Counted from the stretch's first letter, positions 8,473 to 17,584 are shown. The stretch: 56,934 nucleotides of DNA from Ruminococcaceae bacterium UBA1417 (GCA_002305575.1 DBPP01000047.1:1-56934), one strand, 5' to 3'. Made by a program: numbers and translations. The notes: a model not told the origin generated them from the letters alone.

Positions 8473-9415
8473 GACCTGTACGCTCGGCTTGGATACGAGC
8501 AATTACACGACGAGCGCGGCCCTGTTGCAAAATGGGGTCGTGGAGAACTGTGGTAAGCTTCTGCCGGTCAAGCCCGGGGAAATCGGTCTGCGCCAGAGCG
8601 ACGCGGTGTTTCACCACACGCGCCAGCTTCCGCAGGTATTTTCCGGGCTTAAAAATGCTGTGCGCGGCGTGCGGGCAATCGGCGTTTCCAACCGGCCACG
8701 GGACGCGGAGGATTCGTACATGCCGTGCTTCCTTGTCGGCGTCGGCACGGCGGAAATGTTGGGGCAGGCACTCGGTATTCCGGTGTATCGCTTTTCCCAC
8801 CAGCAGGGGCATATTGCCGCGGCACTTTATTCTGCGAACTGTCTGACTTATCTGACGCATCCGTTTCTTGCATTCCACCTGTCCGGCGGCACGACGGAAG
8901 CGGTGCTTGTGCAGCCAGCGGACGACGGACGCATTTTTTCCACGCAGCTTGTAGCGCGATCGCTCGATTTGAAGGCCGGTCAGGTCATCGACCGCATCGG
9001 CGTGCTACTCGGTCTGCCGTTTCCAGCCGGGCGTTATCTGGATCCGCTTGCCTGTGCCTGCGGGGAAGCCATCCGGGTGCGCGCGTCGATGAAAGGGGCA
9101 GACTGTTCGCTTTCCGGCGTTGAGAACAAATGCCGCGCACTGGTTGAGAAAGGCGCGCCGAAGGAAACCGTTGCGGCGGTCTGCATGGCGCACGTGATCG
9201 CGGCGGTAGATGCGATGTGCGCGGCGCTTCAGGCGCAATATGGTGCGCTTCCGGTGGTGTTTTCTGGCGGTGTGTCCTCAAATTCCATGCTGCGTGCGCA
9301 GATGACCGCGCGGTATGGCGCTATTTTTGCCGAGCCACGTTTTTCTGCCGATAATGCGGCGGGGCCTGCCGTGCTGGCAGCGCTCAGGGAGGAGCGAATT
9401 TCATGCGCGTGCTGA
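8465..9415 (+). CDS. TsaD/Kae1-family paralogue (peptidase M22-like)
   Basis: A 316-residue ASKHA-fold protein related to TsaD, the tRNA threonylcarbamoyladenosine transferase. The N-terminal GLDTSNYTTS resembles the phosphate-binding segment, SHQQGHIAAAL carries the metal-binding HxxxH, and HLSGGTTE and VFSGGVSSNSML match the family's ATP-site loops. It is shorter and more divergent than genuine TsaD. Such paralogues are often found between nusB and xseA in Clostridia, so it is probably not the main TsaD. The start is ATG 8465, overlapping nusB; GTG 8456 is possible. Confidence 0.75.
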   Translation: MLETCTLGLDTSNYTTSAALLQNGVVENCGKLLPVKPGEIGLRQSDAVFHHTRQLPQVFSGLKNAVRGVRAIGVSNRPRDAEDSYMPCFLVGVGTAEMLGQALGIPVYRFSHQQGHIAAALYSANCLTYLTHPFLAFHLSGGTTEAVLVQPADDGRIFSTQLVARSLDLKAGQVIDRIGVLLGLPFPAGRYLDPLACACGEAIRVRASMKGADCSLSGVENKCRALVEKGAPKETVAAVCMAHVIAAVDAMCAALQAQYGALPVVFSGGVSSNSMLRAQMTARYGAIFAEPRFSADNAAGPAVLAALREERISCAC

Positions 9416-10638
9416 CCATTACGCAGATCAATATGTTTATCAAATCCCTGATCGAAGGGGATGGACGATTAAACGATATTTACGCCGCTGGCGAGATTTC
9501 TAATTTTACAGACCATTATCGTTCGGGCCACCTGTATTTTTCACTCAAGGATGAAAAGTCCGTGCTGAAGGCTGTGATGTTTCACAGCGCTGCGCGCCGC
9601 CTGCGCTTTCAGCCGCGCGACGGGATGCGTGTCATTGTGCGCGGACGCGTTTCCGTGTATGAGCCCAGCGGGCAATATCAGTTTTATGTGGAGGAAATGC
9701 AGCCGGACGGTCTCGGCGCGTTGAGCCTCGCGTTTGTACAGCTCAAGGAAAAGCTTACTAAAGAGGGGCTATTCAATGCGGAGTATAAAAAACCGATCCC
9801 GCGTTTTCCGGAGCGCGTTGGCATCATCACATCGCCAACGGGCGCCGCGGTGCGGGATATGCTGCAAATCCTTGGTCGCCGCTGGCCGGCGGCAGCGTTG
9901 GTTTTCTGCCCTGTGCTTGTGCAGGGGGATGGAGCGCCAGCGCAGCTGACTGCAGCGGTGCAGGCAATGAACCGCCTGCGCTGCGCCGATGTGATCCTGA
10001 TTGGCCGCGGCGGCGGTTCCGCGGAGGATCTCGCCGCGTTTAATGACGAAACGCTTGCGCGCGCGATTTTTGCTTCGGAAATACCCGTGATTTCTGCGGT
10101 TGGCCACGAAACGGATTTTACCATCTGCGACTTCGTTGCCGATCTGCGCGCGCCTACGCCGAGTGCCGCCGCCGAATTGGCGGTGCCGGACCGCGGAGAA
10201 ATTGCCGCGCAGGTGGATACGCTTGTGCACCGCATACAAAACGCGTTGCAGAGCGGCATGGATTCCCGCCGTCAGACGCTCGACGCCGTTTCCGCCTCGG
10301 CGGTTTTGCGCGATCCTGCCGTGCTGGTAAACCCCCGTCGTATGCAGCTCGATCAGGCGGTTCGGGCGCTCAAAGTGGCCGAGGAACGGCTGTGGATGCA
10401 TGAGCGCGAGCGGCTTTCCACGCTTTGCGCGCAGCTGGATGGCATGAGCCCACTGAAGGTTATGGCGCGCGGCTATGCGGCGCTTTCGGACATGGGTGGG
10501 CATCCCGTTCGAAGTGTGCGCGACGTGGAGAAGGGCGCCGGCGTACGGGCGCATCTTGCAGATGGAACGCTGCTGCTTCGGGTGGAAGCGGCCCAAGAGG
10601 AAAGGGGAAAGTATGGCGAAGAAAAAACTGAGCTTTGA
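9403..10638 (+). CDS. xseA: Exodeoxyribonuclease VII large subunit
   Basis: A 411-residue catalytic subunit of exonuclease VII, which degrades single-stranded DNA from both ends. The N-terminal OB fold (about 1-100) includes the GEISNFTDHYRSGHLYFSLK signature. The catalytic domain follows (ITSPTGAAVRDML; LIGRGGGSAEDL; SAVGHETDFTICDFVADLRA), then a C-terminal coiled-coil region for XseB binding. It overlaps the TsaD-like gene by 13 bp and xseB by 26 bp. Confidence 0.95.
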   Translation: MRVLTITQINMFIKSLIEGDGRLNDIYAAGEISNFTDHYRSGHLYFSLKDEKSVLKAVMFHSAARRLRFQPRDGMRVIVRGRVSVYEPSGQYQFYVEEMQPDGLGALSLAFVQLKEKLTKEGLFNAEYKKPIPRFPERVGIITSPTGAAVRDMLQILGRRWPAAALVFCPVLVQGDGAPAQLTAAVQAMNRLRCADVILIGRGGGSAEDLAAFNDETLARAIFASEIPVISAVGHETDFTICDFVADLRAPTPSAAAELAVPDRGEIAAQVDTLVHRIQNALQSGMDSRRQTLDAVSASAVLRDPAVLVNPRRMQLDQAVRALKVAEERLWMHERERLSTLCAQLDGMSPLKVMARGYAALSDMGGHPVRSVRDVEKGAGVRAHLADGTLLLRVEAAQEERGKYGEEKTEL

Positions 10639-10819
10639 GGAAGCGTTGGAGCGCCTCAGAGCAATTGCGGAAACACTTGAGCGCGGCGACGTTACGCTTG
10701 AGGAATCAATCAAGCTGTTTGGCGAAGGGACGGAACTGTCCAAGCTTTGCTACGAGACGTTGCAGACAGCGGAGCAGAAAATCACGGAGCTTTCCGGACT
10801 TGGTGAAGCGGAGGAATAA
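10613..10819 (+). CDS. xseB: Exodeoxyribonuclease VII small subunit
   Basis: A 68-residue two-helix protein that caps the XseA coiled coil. The conserved SFEEALERL and LEESIKLFGEGTELSK segments are present. The ATG at 10613 has a GGAAAGGGGAAAG site just upstream, inside the end of xseA. The open frame from 10475 is an upstream extension inside xseA and is not used. Confidence 0.93.
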   Translation: MAKKKLSFEEALERLRAIAETLERGDVTLEESIKLFGEGTELSKLCYETLQTAEQKITELSGLGEAEE

Positions 10820-10822
10820 AGA

Positions 10823-11695
10823 ATGACCGATCAGATTTTAAAAATCGAGAAGGCGCTTGACCGGTTTGCGCCGGAAACCGACGCGCTCTATAAGACGGTG
10901 ACGGATGCCATGCGGTACTCGCTTTTGGGCGGTGGCAAACGCGTCCGTGCTGTGCTTACACTGGAATTCTGCAAGTTGTGCGGTGGAACGGAAGAAGCAG
11001 CCATGCCATTTGCATGCGCAGTGGAGATGGTGCACGCCTATTCTTTGATCCACGATGATCTGCCCTGCATGGACAACGATGACATGCGTCGCGGCAAGCC
11101 TTCGAACCACAAGGTTTACGGCGAAAACATGGCGCTTCTCGCAGGTGACGGCCTGCTGACCAAGGCATTTGAAACGGCGTTGAGCTTTGAAGCGTTGCGT
11201 GCAGTCGGCGCGGAGCGCGCAGCAAGGGCCGCTTCTGTTTTGGCCTTTTGTGCCGGCGAGCGCGGTATGGTCGGGGGTCAATGCGTCGATCTCGAGACAG
11301 AAAATCAGATTGTGCCGCTCGATGTGCTTCGTGTCAAGGATACGGGCAAAACGGCGAACCTGATCATGGCGGCCTGTATGATGGGCTGCATTGCTGCCGG
11401 TGCGGATGAGGAGCGCATCGAGGCTGCAAAAGATTACGCACTGCACATAGGGCTCGCGTTCCAGATCCGGGATGACATCCTCGATGTCGTCGGCGATGCG
11501 CAGGAGCTTGGCAAGAACATCGGCGTAGACGCGCAGAACAACCGGTGCACCTATGTATCTCTGCTCGGTATGGAGCGCGCGCAGGCGCTGGTTGACGAGC
11601 ACACCCGCGCCGCGATCGATGCGTTGGAAGTGTTTGGTGGAGAAACCACCTTCCTGCACGATTTCGCCTTACAGCTTGCGTCGAGAAGCAAATGA
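10823..11695 (+). CDS. ispA: Polyprenyl synthetase (farnesyl/geranyl diphosphate synthase)
   Basis: A 290-residue trans-prenyltransferase that condenses isopentenyl diphosphate with allylic diphosphates. The first aspartate-rich motif is DDLPCMDNDD (about residues 80-89), followed by RRGKPSNHK. The second is IRDDILD (about 216-222). Length fits IspA. It starts 3 bp after xseB and overlaps the next gene by 4 bp. Confidence 0.92.
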   Translation: MTDQILKIEKALDRFAPETDALYKTVTDAMRYSLLGGGKRVRAVLTLEFCKLCGGTEEAAMPFACAVEMVHAYSLIHDDLPCMDNDDMRRGKPSNHKVYGENMALLAGDGLLTKAFETALSFEALRAVGAERAARAASVLAFCAGERGMVGGQCVDLETENQIVPLDVLRVKDTGKTANLIMAACMMGCIAAGADEERIEAAKDYALHIGLAFQIRDDILDVVGDAQELGKNIGVDAQNNRCTYVSLLGMERAQALVDEHTRAAIDALEVFGGETTFLHDFALQLASRSK

Positions 11696-12561
11696 CGCGA
11701 ACCATTTCTTTGGTGGTGGATGAGCAGGCGGACGGACATGATCTTCGGTACTTTGTCCGTCGCCGACTTGGGCTTTCAGCGCGTATTCTCACGGCGCTGA
11801 AATACGAGGGGGCTATGTTGCGAAACGGCCGGCCTGTCCGCAGCATAGATATTTTGCAGGCGGGCGACGTGCTGACTTTCTCGCTGTTCGATGTACAAGG
11901 CGATTACACGCCGGTGGAGGCACCGCTTGCCGTGCTGTGGGAAAATGAAGACTTCCTCGTGATCGACAAACCTGCCGGGATGCCGGTGCACCCTTCGCCC
12001 GGACACGACTGCGACAGTGTGCTGAACGCGGCGGCCTGGTATTTCCGAGACGCAGCGGATTTTGTGTTTCGTCCGCTTTACCGGCTGGATCGCGACACGA
12101 CCGGTGCGCTCGTGCTGGCGAAAAATAAGTTTGCGACCGCTGCGGTGCTTGATAAGACCTATACGGCTGTCTGTGAGGGAATTGTACCCGAAAACGGTGT
12201 GGTTGATATGCCGATTGGCCTGAAGCCTGGCCATACCGTTGAGCGTTGTGTGGGCGTTGGCGCGCGAGCCGTGACCGTTTACCGGCGCCTTGCAACGGAT
12301 GGTATACATAGCCTGGTCTCTTTTCAGCTCGAAACAGGACGTACACACCAGATTCGCGTGCATATGGCGAGCCTTGGACATCCGGTTGCCGGAGACGATC
12401 TGTACGGTGGCTGCCGGGATACAGCAGACCGGCAAGTGCTGCGCTGCACGTCCGTACACATTTCCTGCCCGCTTCTGCGGGTAAACCGGACGATCCGAGC
12501 AGACTTTCCAAATACGTGCAAACAGCTGTTTCCTGCCCTGTTTTCCGCATCGGGGGCATAA
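11692..12561 (+). CDS. RluA-family pseudouridine synthase
   Basis: A 289-residue enzyme that isomerises uridine in rRNA or tRNA. An S4-like N-terminal domain spans about 1-70 (RRRLGLSARILTALKYEG). The catalytic motif RLDRDTTGALVLAKN contains the essential Asp, at about residue 128. RTHQIRVHMASLGHPVAGDDLYG matches the family C terminus (positions about 12,340-12,410). Which RNA site is modified cannot be told. It takes the operon place often occupied by TlyA in Bacillus, but no FtsJ domain is present. Confidence 0.9.
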   Translation: MTRTISLVVDEQADGHDLRYFVRRRLGLSARILTALKYEGAMLRNGRPVRSIDILQAGDVLTFSLFDVQGDYTPVEAPLAVLWENEDFLVIDKPAGMPVHPSPGHDCDSVLNAAAWYFRDAADFVFRPLYRLDRDTTGALVLAKNKFATAAVLDKTYTAVCEGIVPENGVVDMPIGLKPGHTVERCVGVGARAVTVYRRLATDGIHSLVSFQLETGRTHQIRVHMASLGHPVAGDDLYGGCRDTADRQVLRCTSVHISCPLLRVNRTIRADFPNTCKQLFPALFSASGA

Positions 12562-12600
12562 AAATCTGCCCTGCGGCATGGCCTGCAGGGCAGAAAAGAT
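12561..12600. terminator. Bidirectional terminator between the pseudouridine synthase and marR-type genes
   Basis: A 10-bp stem (TCTGCCCTGC with GCAGGGCAGA) is flanked by A-rich sequence on the left and T-rich sequence on the right. It can serve the plus-strand operon and the minus-strand regulator that converge here. Confidence 0.8.
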
Positions 12601-12601
12601 T

Positions 12602-13057
12602 TTATTGCGCTTCGGTGTGGATGAGACGATCGAGCAGGGTAATGAGCGTCAGGCGTTCTTCATCGCTCAAATCGCGCGTGATGCTGCGCGCCCATTCCTG
12701 TAAATAACCGCGAATGATGGGGGCGAGTTCTTCGCCCTTTTGCGTCAGATAGAGGTTGTTTTCGCGCCGATCCGTTTTCCCGGTTTCGCGCCGGATATAG
12801 CCGAGTTCCTCGAGCCGTTTTGTACGGCGTGCCACGTTGCACTTGTCGATGTACATGTGCGAAACAATGGCGTCCTGCGTTGTGCCGGGATGGTGGGAGA
12901 TATAGAGAAGGATCATGTGCATTGCGCCGACAAAGCCGTACGGTTTCAGTCGTTCGTCCATGAATTTTTTGCGCTGCCTGTGCAGATACGTAACGCCTCT
13001 GCCGAGCTGACGGGGAAAATCCTGCAATGCGTCGGCGTTGAAAATCAAATCGGACAT
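12602..13057 (-). CDS. MarR-family transcriptional regulator
   Basis: A 151-residue winged-helix regulator of the MarR type. The recognition region TQDAIVSHMYIDKCNVARR (about residues 60-78) is followed by the wing with RRENNLYLTQKG. The ATG at 13057 is preceded by GGTGGTGA; an upstream GTG (13069) is possible. It has a near-consensus promoter with an overlapping inverted repeat, suggesting autoregulation. Ligand and targets are unknown. Confidence 0.88.
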   Translation of the reverse strand: MSDLIFNADALQDFPRQLGRGVTYLHRQRKKFMDERLKPYGFVGAMHMILLYISHHPGTTQDAIVSHMYIDKCNVARRTKRLEELGYIRRETGKTDRRENNLYLTQKGEELAPIIRGYLQEWARSITRDLSDEERLTLITLLDRLIHTEAQ

Positions 13058-13074
13058 CGTGTTCACCACCCAAT

Positions 13075-13124
13075 CAATAGTTGAATATGAAACTAATTAT
13101 ACGTCGAAAGCAGGTGCCTGTCAA
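13075..13124 (-). promoter_or_regulatory. Consensus promoter and candidate MarR operator
   Basis: On the minus strand TTGACA (13119-13124) and TATAAT (13096-13101) are separated by exactly 17 bp. Just downstream lies AGTTTCATATTCAACT (about 13079-13094), an imperfect palindrome with AGTT/AACT arms around ATAT. The -35 box overlaps the stop of the upstream GNAT gene, so the regulator can be transcribed alone. Confidence 0.75.
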
Positions 13125-13708
13125 GCGTTTTCGCGCAGGTATGGGTGGCAGACCCGCCGAAACAGGTCGTCGTCAAACATAACGTGATAGATGTTTTCCA
13201 GTTCCTGTCGCACGGTTTCGTCGTCAGGCGCCGGGTCTTCGGCCGGCATGGCCATGATGCTGAAATCCACACCGTAGAGTAGGCATTTCACGCGGGTCAT
13301 GGCGCAGCCGTTGCGCGTGTAAAACGCGATGCGGCGTTCGCGGATCGTTTTTTCTTCGGTGTTTTCTGCGCTCTCCACGCTTTCCACCTCGAGCAGGACG
13401 CATTTCTGCCCCTGAAGCTGTGCGCGCAGCAGGGAGAAAAATCGGCTTCCCATGCCTGTGCCGCGCATGCCGCGCAGCACGGCGTAGTAGTCGAGCAGCA
13501 TATAGGGACGGTCATTTGTCTTGGAAAAATAGGCGTAAGCCGTAAGATTTTCGCCGTCAAAGAGGCCGTAACAATCGTAATTCCCACTGGCGCAGAGCAT
13601 GGCGATGTTCTTGTAGGGACGCAACTCGCTTTGCGGAAAGGCTTCCTGCATGTGCGTGTCGTAGATGGATTTAATTTCCTGTGTGCTTAATTGGCGGACG
13701 TGCAACAT
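13121..13708 (-). CDS. GNAT-family N-acetyltransferase
   Basis: A 195-residue acetyl-CoA-dependent acyltransferase of unknown substrate. The acetyl-CoA-binding loop is LRGMRGTGMGSRFF (about residues 83-96). The strand-helix pattern around LLDYYAVL and VLLEVE fits the GNAT fold, and FYTRNGC is a usual C-terminal motif. A TGGAGTGA site lies upstream. It shares its direction with marR, but marR has its own promoter. Confidence 0.85.
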   Translation of the reverse strand: MLHVRQLSTQEIKSIYDTHMQEAFPQSELRPYKNIAMLCASGNYDCYGLFDGENLTAYAYFSKTNDRPYMLLDYYAVLRGMRGTGMGSRFFSLLRAQLQGQKCVLLEVESVESAENTEEKTIRERRIAFYTRNGCAMTRVKCLLYGVDFSIMAMPAEDPAPDDETVRQELENIYHVMFDDDLFRRVCHPYLRENA

Positions 13709-13762
13709 TTCTATGATTCACTCCAGAACTCAATTTCAGGCTTTCAGCAAAGGAGATTTGCT

Positions 13763-14707
13763 TTGAACCCGTTTCCGTATGCTTTAGATAATAAGCGATA
13801 CCATACACTAGCCTACCACAACCGGCAGATGAATTGCAAGACCCAAAAAGCCGTTCTCGACGCGGGTATGTCCTGTCCGAATCTCGATGGGACCTGCGGG
13901 GTTGGCGGCTGTATTTTCTGCGACGGTGGGAGCGGCGGCTTTACGCCGGACCGCACGCTGTCCATTGCGGAACAGCTTTCCGTCGAGACGGCGCGGATCC
14001 GTCGCAAGCATCCGCAGGCGGCCGTGATCGCCTACTTTCAAGCGCACACGAATACCTATGCGCCTGTTCCGGTTCTGCGCAGGCTATACCAGCAGGCGCT
14101 CGACGCGGATGTTGCGGGCCTTTCGATTGCGACGCGGCCAGACTGCATCGATGACGCAGTTCTCGCGTTGCTGCAGGAGGTGGCGGCGGAAAAACCACTG
14201 ACTGTGGAGCTCGGCCTGCAAACGAGCGATGATGAAACGGCGGTGCGCATCAACCGCGGTTATCCATACGCCGTATTTGAACAGTGCTTTGCACGGCTGC
14301 GGGCTGCCGGCCTGCGCGTGTGTGTGCATCTTATCGACGGGCTTCCAGAAGAAGGGGAAAGTCAGATGCTGAAAACGGCGTGCGCCTTGGCACGGCTGAA
14401 GCCGGACGCCGTAAAAATCCATCTTCTGCATGTGCTGCGGGGCACACCCCTCGCCGCAATGTGGGCAAGGGGCGCGTATACGCCCATGACCATGGATGCG
14501 TATATCGATGTTGTCGTGCGGCAGCTTGAACGGCTGCCGCCGGAAACGGTGATTGAACGCATCACCGGAGACGGCGACAAGCAAAAACTTTTGGCGCCGC
14601 TCTGGAGCCGGGATAAAATTCGCGTGCTCGGCTCGATTGACCGGACGATGGCAGAGCGGAATACGTGGCAGGGCAGACTTTATTCGCCGGATGGCTTGCA
14701 TCTTTGA
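13763..14707 (+). CDS. Radical SAM protein, TIGR01212/YhcC family
   Basis: A 314-residue radical S-adenosylmethionine protein. The cluster-binding cysteines lie in CPNLDGTCGVGGCIFC; only CxxC plus an upstream cysteine is typical of the YhcC group. Other matches are YFQAHTNTYAP, VGLSIATRPDC-like AGLSIATRPDCI, and VHLIDGLPEE. The start is a TTG at 13763 with AAAGGAGA 6 bp upstream; the frame is open to 13691, but that part has no ribosome site and overlaps the divergent GNAT gene. Its substrate is unknown. Confidence 0.85.
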   Translation: MNPFPYALDNKRYHTLAYHNRQMNCKTQKAVLDAGMSCPNLDGTCGVGGCIFCDGGSGGFTPDRTLSIAEQLSVETARIRRKHPQAAVIAYFQAHTNTYAPVPVLRRLYQQALDADVAGLSIATRPDCIDDAVLALLQEVAAEKPLTVELGLQTSDDETAVRINRGYPYAVFEQCFARLRAAGLRVCVHLIDGLPEEGESQMLKTACALARLKPDAVKIHLLHVLRGTPLAAMWARGAYTPMTMDAYIDVVVRQLERLPPETVIERITGDGDKQKLLAPLWSRDKIRVLGSIDRTMAERNTWQGRLYSPDGLHL

Positions 14708-14724
14708 CAGAAATTCTGTATAAT
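14696..14724 (+). promoter_or_regulatory. Promoter of the GH25 gene with an internal palindrome
   Basis: A perfect TATAAT is at 14719-14724. The -35 at 17 bp is a weak TTGCAT (14696-14701). A 13-bp palindrome, ACAGAA-A-TTCTGT (14707-14719), lies between the two boxes and could be an operator. The promoter overlaps the end of the radical SAM gene. Confidence 0.6.
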
Positions 14725-14781
14725 ATTCGTAAACGCAGGTTTTATCTAGAAAATTCGCTGCGGAAAGGTAAAGAGACTGAT

Positions 14782-15699
14782 ATGAAAAATTTTTTACAGC
14801 CTTCAGAAAATAAGGATTCCATTTCCTTTGCGAAAAAACGCGCGGTTTTTCTCGGTGTGGTAGCCGTTCTTGTCGCGGCCGTGGTGCTTCTGTCCGTGTA
14901 TACCGCAATCAGCAGCATTTTGGAGCAGCCCGGCAATGCCGGCGAAGTTTCCAGTACGGAAGATGGCCGACTGGTTATTCAGGATCTCTATGAGGGGGAA
15001 ATTACGATTCCGTCATTTGATGTTGCCAAGAACACGTATGATACGGAAAAATTTCTCAACGATAATGGTCTCGTGACGTATGACGATCCGAATGCCGCGC
15101 TTGGCATCGATGTATCTGATTTCCAGGGGGCCATCGATTGGCCGACCGTTAAGGAAAGCGGTATCGATTTTGTTATGATCCGCGCCGGCTATCGAGGCGC
15201 TACGCGCGGCGATTTGTATGAGGACGATCGGTTTGAGGAGAACTACAAGGGCGCCGTCGACGCGGGAATTCACGTGGGTGTGTATTTCTTCTCGCAGGCG
15301 ACATCCGTCGCGGAGGCGGAGGAGGAGGCCGGGTATGTGCTCAGCCTTCTGCAGAACAAGGCGCTCGATTATCCGGTTGTATTCGATTGGGAAGTCGCTG
15401 AGGTGGAAGGGTCGAGAACATCTTCCGCCACCGGGGAGCAGATCACGAGTTATGCTTCGGCGTTCTGCAAGAAGGTCAGCAAGGCCGGCTATACAGCGGG
15501 CGTTTATTTCAACCGGAGTCTCGGCTACAATTATTATGATCTTGAAGCCATCAAGGACTTTGATTTCTGGCTTGCGGAGTATCGCAGTATTCCGGCGTTC
15601 TACTACGATTTCAAAATCTGGCAGTATTCCGATAATGCGCAGGTACAGGGCATCAGTACGCCGGTGGATATCAACATCAGTTTTAAAAAATACGCGTAA
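14782..15699 (+). CDS. Membrane-anchored GH25 muramidase (lysozyme)
   Basis: A 305-residue peptidoglycan hydrolase. An N-terminal cytoplasmic tail and one transmembrane helix (about 21-45, VFLGVVAVLVAAVVLLSVYT) precede a linker. The GH25 domain runs from about 108 to 305 (GIDVSDFQGAIDWPTVK; FVMIRAGYRG; YPVVFDWEVAE with the catalytic acid residues). The enzyme would cut muramic acid-glucosamine bonds on the outer face while tethered. GGAAAGG lies upstream. No cell-wall repeat domains follow. Confidence 0.9.
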   Translation: MKNFLQPSENKDSISFAKKRAVFLGVVAVLVAAVVLLSVYTAISSILEQPGNAGEVSSTEDGRLVIQDLYEGEITIPSFDVAKNTYDTEKFLNDNGLVTYDDPNAALGIDVSDFQGAIDWPTVKESGIDFVMIRAGYRGATRGDLYEDDRFEENYKGAVDAGIHVGVYFFSQATSVAEAEEEAGYVLSLLQNKALDYPVVFDWEVAEVEGSRTSSATGEQITSYASAFCKKVSKAGYTAGVYFNRSLGYNYYDLEAIKDFDFWLAEYRSIPAFYYDFKIWQYSDNAQVQGISTPVDINISFKKYA

Positions 15700-15704
15700 A
15701 CGCA

Positions 15705-15745
15705 AAGCGCTGTGCTGCGGAGAAATCCGAACACAGCGCTTTTTT
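15705..15745 (+). terminator. Terminator of the GH25 gene
   Basis: A 10-bp stem, AAGCGCTGTG with CACAGCGCTT, is followed by six T residues on the plus strand. The opposite strand lacks a good T run. Confidence 0.85.
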
Positions 15746-16079
15746 ATGTCTGGGTGTTGTCGGGGGCGTCCGGGCCGTACCAGCCGCAGGCATCCATATC
15801 CACGCGGCCGTCCGGCAAAAAGCGGACGCCTTCCGCTTCGAGAAGCTTGCGCTGCGCGTCCGGACCGCCGAAAATATAACCGGCGCAAAGTGAGCCATCC
15901 TTGAAAACAACGCGATGGCATGGGGTACGGACAGGATCCGGATTTCGATGCAATACGAAGCCAACCCCCCGCGCAGCACGCGGCTTGCCGGTCATAAAGG
16001 CGATGCAGCCGTAATTTGTAACTTTTCCGCGCGGTATTTTTTGTACCGCACGGTAGACGTTTTCAGAGAATGTATGCAA
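15744..16079 (-). CDS. MGMT-family DNA alkyltransferase-like protein
   Basis: A 111-residue protein consisting only of the C-terminal DNA-binding and active-site domain of O6-methylguanine-DNA methyltransferase. The active-site PCHRVV is intact, so the acceptor cysteine is present, unlike in alkyltransferase-like proteins with tryptophan. IPRGKVTNYGCIA is the conserved helix-turn-helix segment. The start is TTG at 16079 with GGAAGGAAGGG upstream. It might act in repair of alkylated bases or be a short regulator-type homologue. Confidence 0.85.
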   Translation of the reverse strand: MHTFSENVYRAVQKIPRGKVTNYGCIAFMTGKPRAARGVGFVLHRNPDPVRTPCHRVVFKDGSLCAGYIFGGPDAQRKLLEAEGVRFLPDGRVDMDACGWYGPDAPDNTQT

Positions 16080-16164
16080 AGAACCATCCCTTCCTTCCGT
16101 AATGTGTTTGGCAATCCACCGGAACCGGGTGCGGGCGATTACCGGAAAGCGGAGGAGCGTTCAC

Positions 16165-17262
16165 TTATGGTTTGATCAGGCGCGACGGCTTTGGAAAACT
16201 TGTCAGGTTTTTCATGGCGTATCCGGCAAGGCGCCGGATAATTTCAAGAAGAAACTCACGGGTTTGTGGATCGAGATTGGATGCCGCTTCGCGCATAGCG
16301 CTGAGTCGCTGCTGCCAGTTGCTCCCGAAATCAAATACGTTCGTGATCTGGCCGGCCGAAAGGATATCGTAGTGTGTCGACAAAGCGCTCCCGTTCATCC
16401 ATGCGCATCCCCGCGATCCAGTCATCGAGTGTGTCGTTCAGAAAGGCGGCGCCGGAAGTAATCCTGTCCAACGTGCGGAATGCCCCGTTTTCAATCACCC
16501 AGGAGAATGGATCGTGCTGCATGATGCCGATCTGCCGGCTTTCCACGATGGCGTAGTCGCCGTGGTTCTCCAACAGCAGGCCGATCAGAGAAGATTGGGG
16601 AATTGATTTTCGGATCCGCGGCTGGATACGTTTGTATCCAACAGATTCCAGAACGGTTCGGCTGAAGCCGGGGCCGTCATGCGAATAAACCGCTGTGATG
16701 CGGTTCTGTACATCCGGCGCACACATGGCGGCGGCATACACGGCGAGATTACCGCCTTTGGAATGGCCGCAGAGCACCAGTTTCCCGGGAAATACGTCGG
16801 CAACCTGTTGCACATAGGCGACGGCATCCTCCTGTGCGGGTACACGGGGGAGGAAGGCCATGTAAAATCTTCCTTCCAGCCGATCAGCGTGGAATCCGTG
16901 CCGCGGAAAACGATACAGGCTGTGTGGCCATCCAGAAAAAAGGTGACGGCGGCAAACTGTTCTTCCCGCTGCGCGCTGCTGTGTTCCGCAAAATAACTGG
17001 TGCCGATCTGGCGGAAACGCGGGCTGGCGGCCAGTGCAAAAAGCAATTTGCGGTCGCTGGCGGCGTCGCGCACGTCGCGAAACAGTGCATCAAAGGCCTC
17101 GGCACGCAGCAGGTCGCGGATTTCCAACTGTTCAGTCTGTTCCAGAACGGCGTCCAGATGCAGGTAGGAAAGCTCAGACAGAACCAGGCTGTCGACTTCC
17201 GAAAATGGCTTTTCCAAAAGCGTACGCAGTTCCTGCTCGGTGTATTCGATGATGTTGGCCAT
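16165..17262 (-). pseudogene. DUF2974 alpha/beta-hydrolase, interrupted by two frameshifts
   Basis: Three consecutive frame segments together make one protein of the DUF2974 (lipase-like) family. Residues from MANIIEYTEQ through FRGTDSTLIGWKEDF are in one frame (17,262 to about 16,866). The next segment, MAFLPRVPAQ through GHSKGGNLAVYAAAM to RFVDTL, is in a second (about 16,860 to 16,380). The end, YDILSAGQITNVFDFG to the stop, is back in the first. The first shift is a one-base loss in GATTTTACATGG; the second is a compensating change near 16,380. The nucleophile motif GHSKGG is intact, so decay is recent or the sequence has errors. GGAGGG precedes the ATG. Confidence 0.8.
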
Positions 17263-17447
17263 GAGGATCCCTCCAGACGGACAGAATAAATTACAACTGC
17301 CAAAACATACGCCGCGTGTTCTGAAAAAATGTGTGGGGAAAGGGGGACTGCGTGGTTTGGTATAAAATGTGCTGCCTGAGCAGAATTTTCTGCCCAGATA
17401 TTCAGAGATACCGATCGTGCACGCGTATGTAAAAAGTCGCCAGAGCT

Positions 17448-17500
17448 TTGAAAAAAGGCACCAATTCTGATCCGCGCTGCATCAAAACTGGTGTCTTTTT
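17448..17500 (-). terminator. Terminator of tRNA-Leu(UAG)
   Basis: On the minus strand GACACCA and TGGTGCC arms are followed by six T residues, directly after the CCA end of the tRNA. A comparable hairpin follows the second tRNA-Leu of this window. Confidence 0.7.

Positions 17501-17584
<84 letters not shown>

Noticed and set aside
13121..13124. Operon read-through from the GNAT gene as the only source of marR transcription
   Set aside because: A consensus promoter overlaps the GNAT stop codon, so marR has its own start.
14704..14724. TTGACA at 14704 as the -35 of the GH25 promoter
   Set aside because: It is only 9 bp from the TATAAT, too close for a functional pair.
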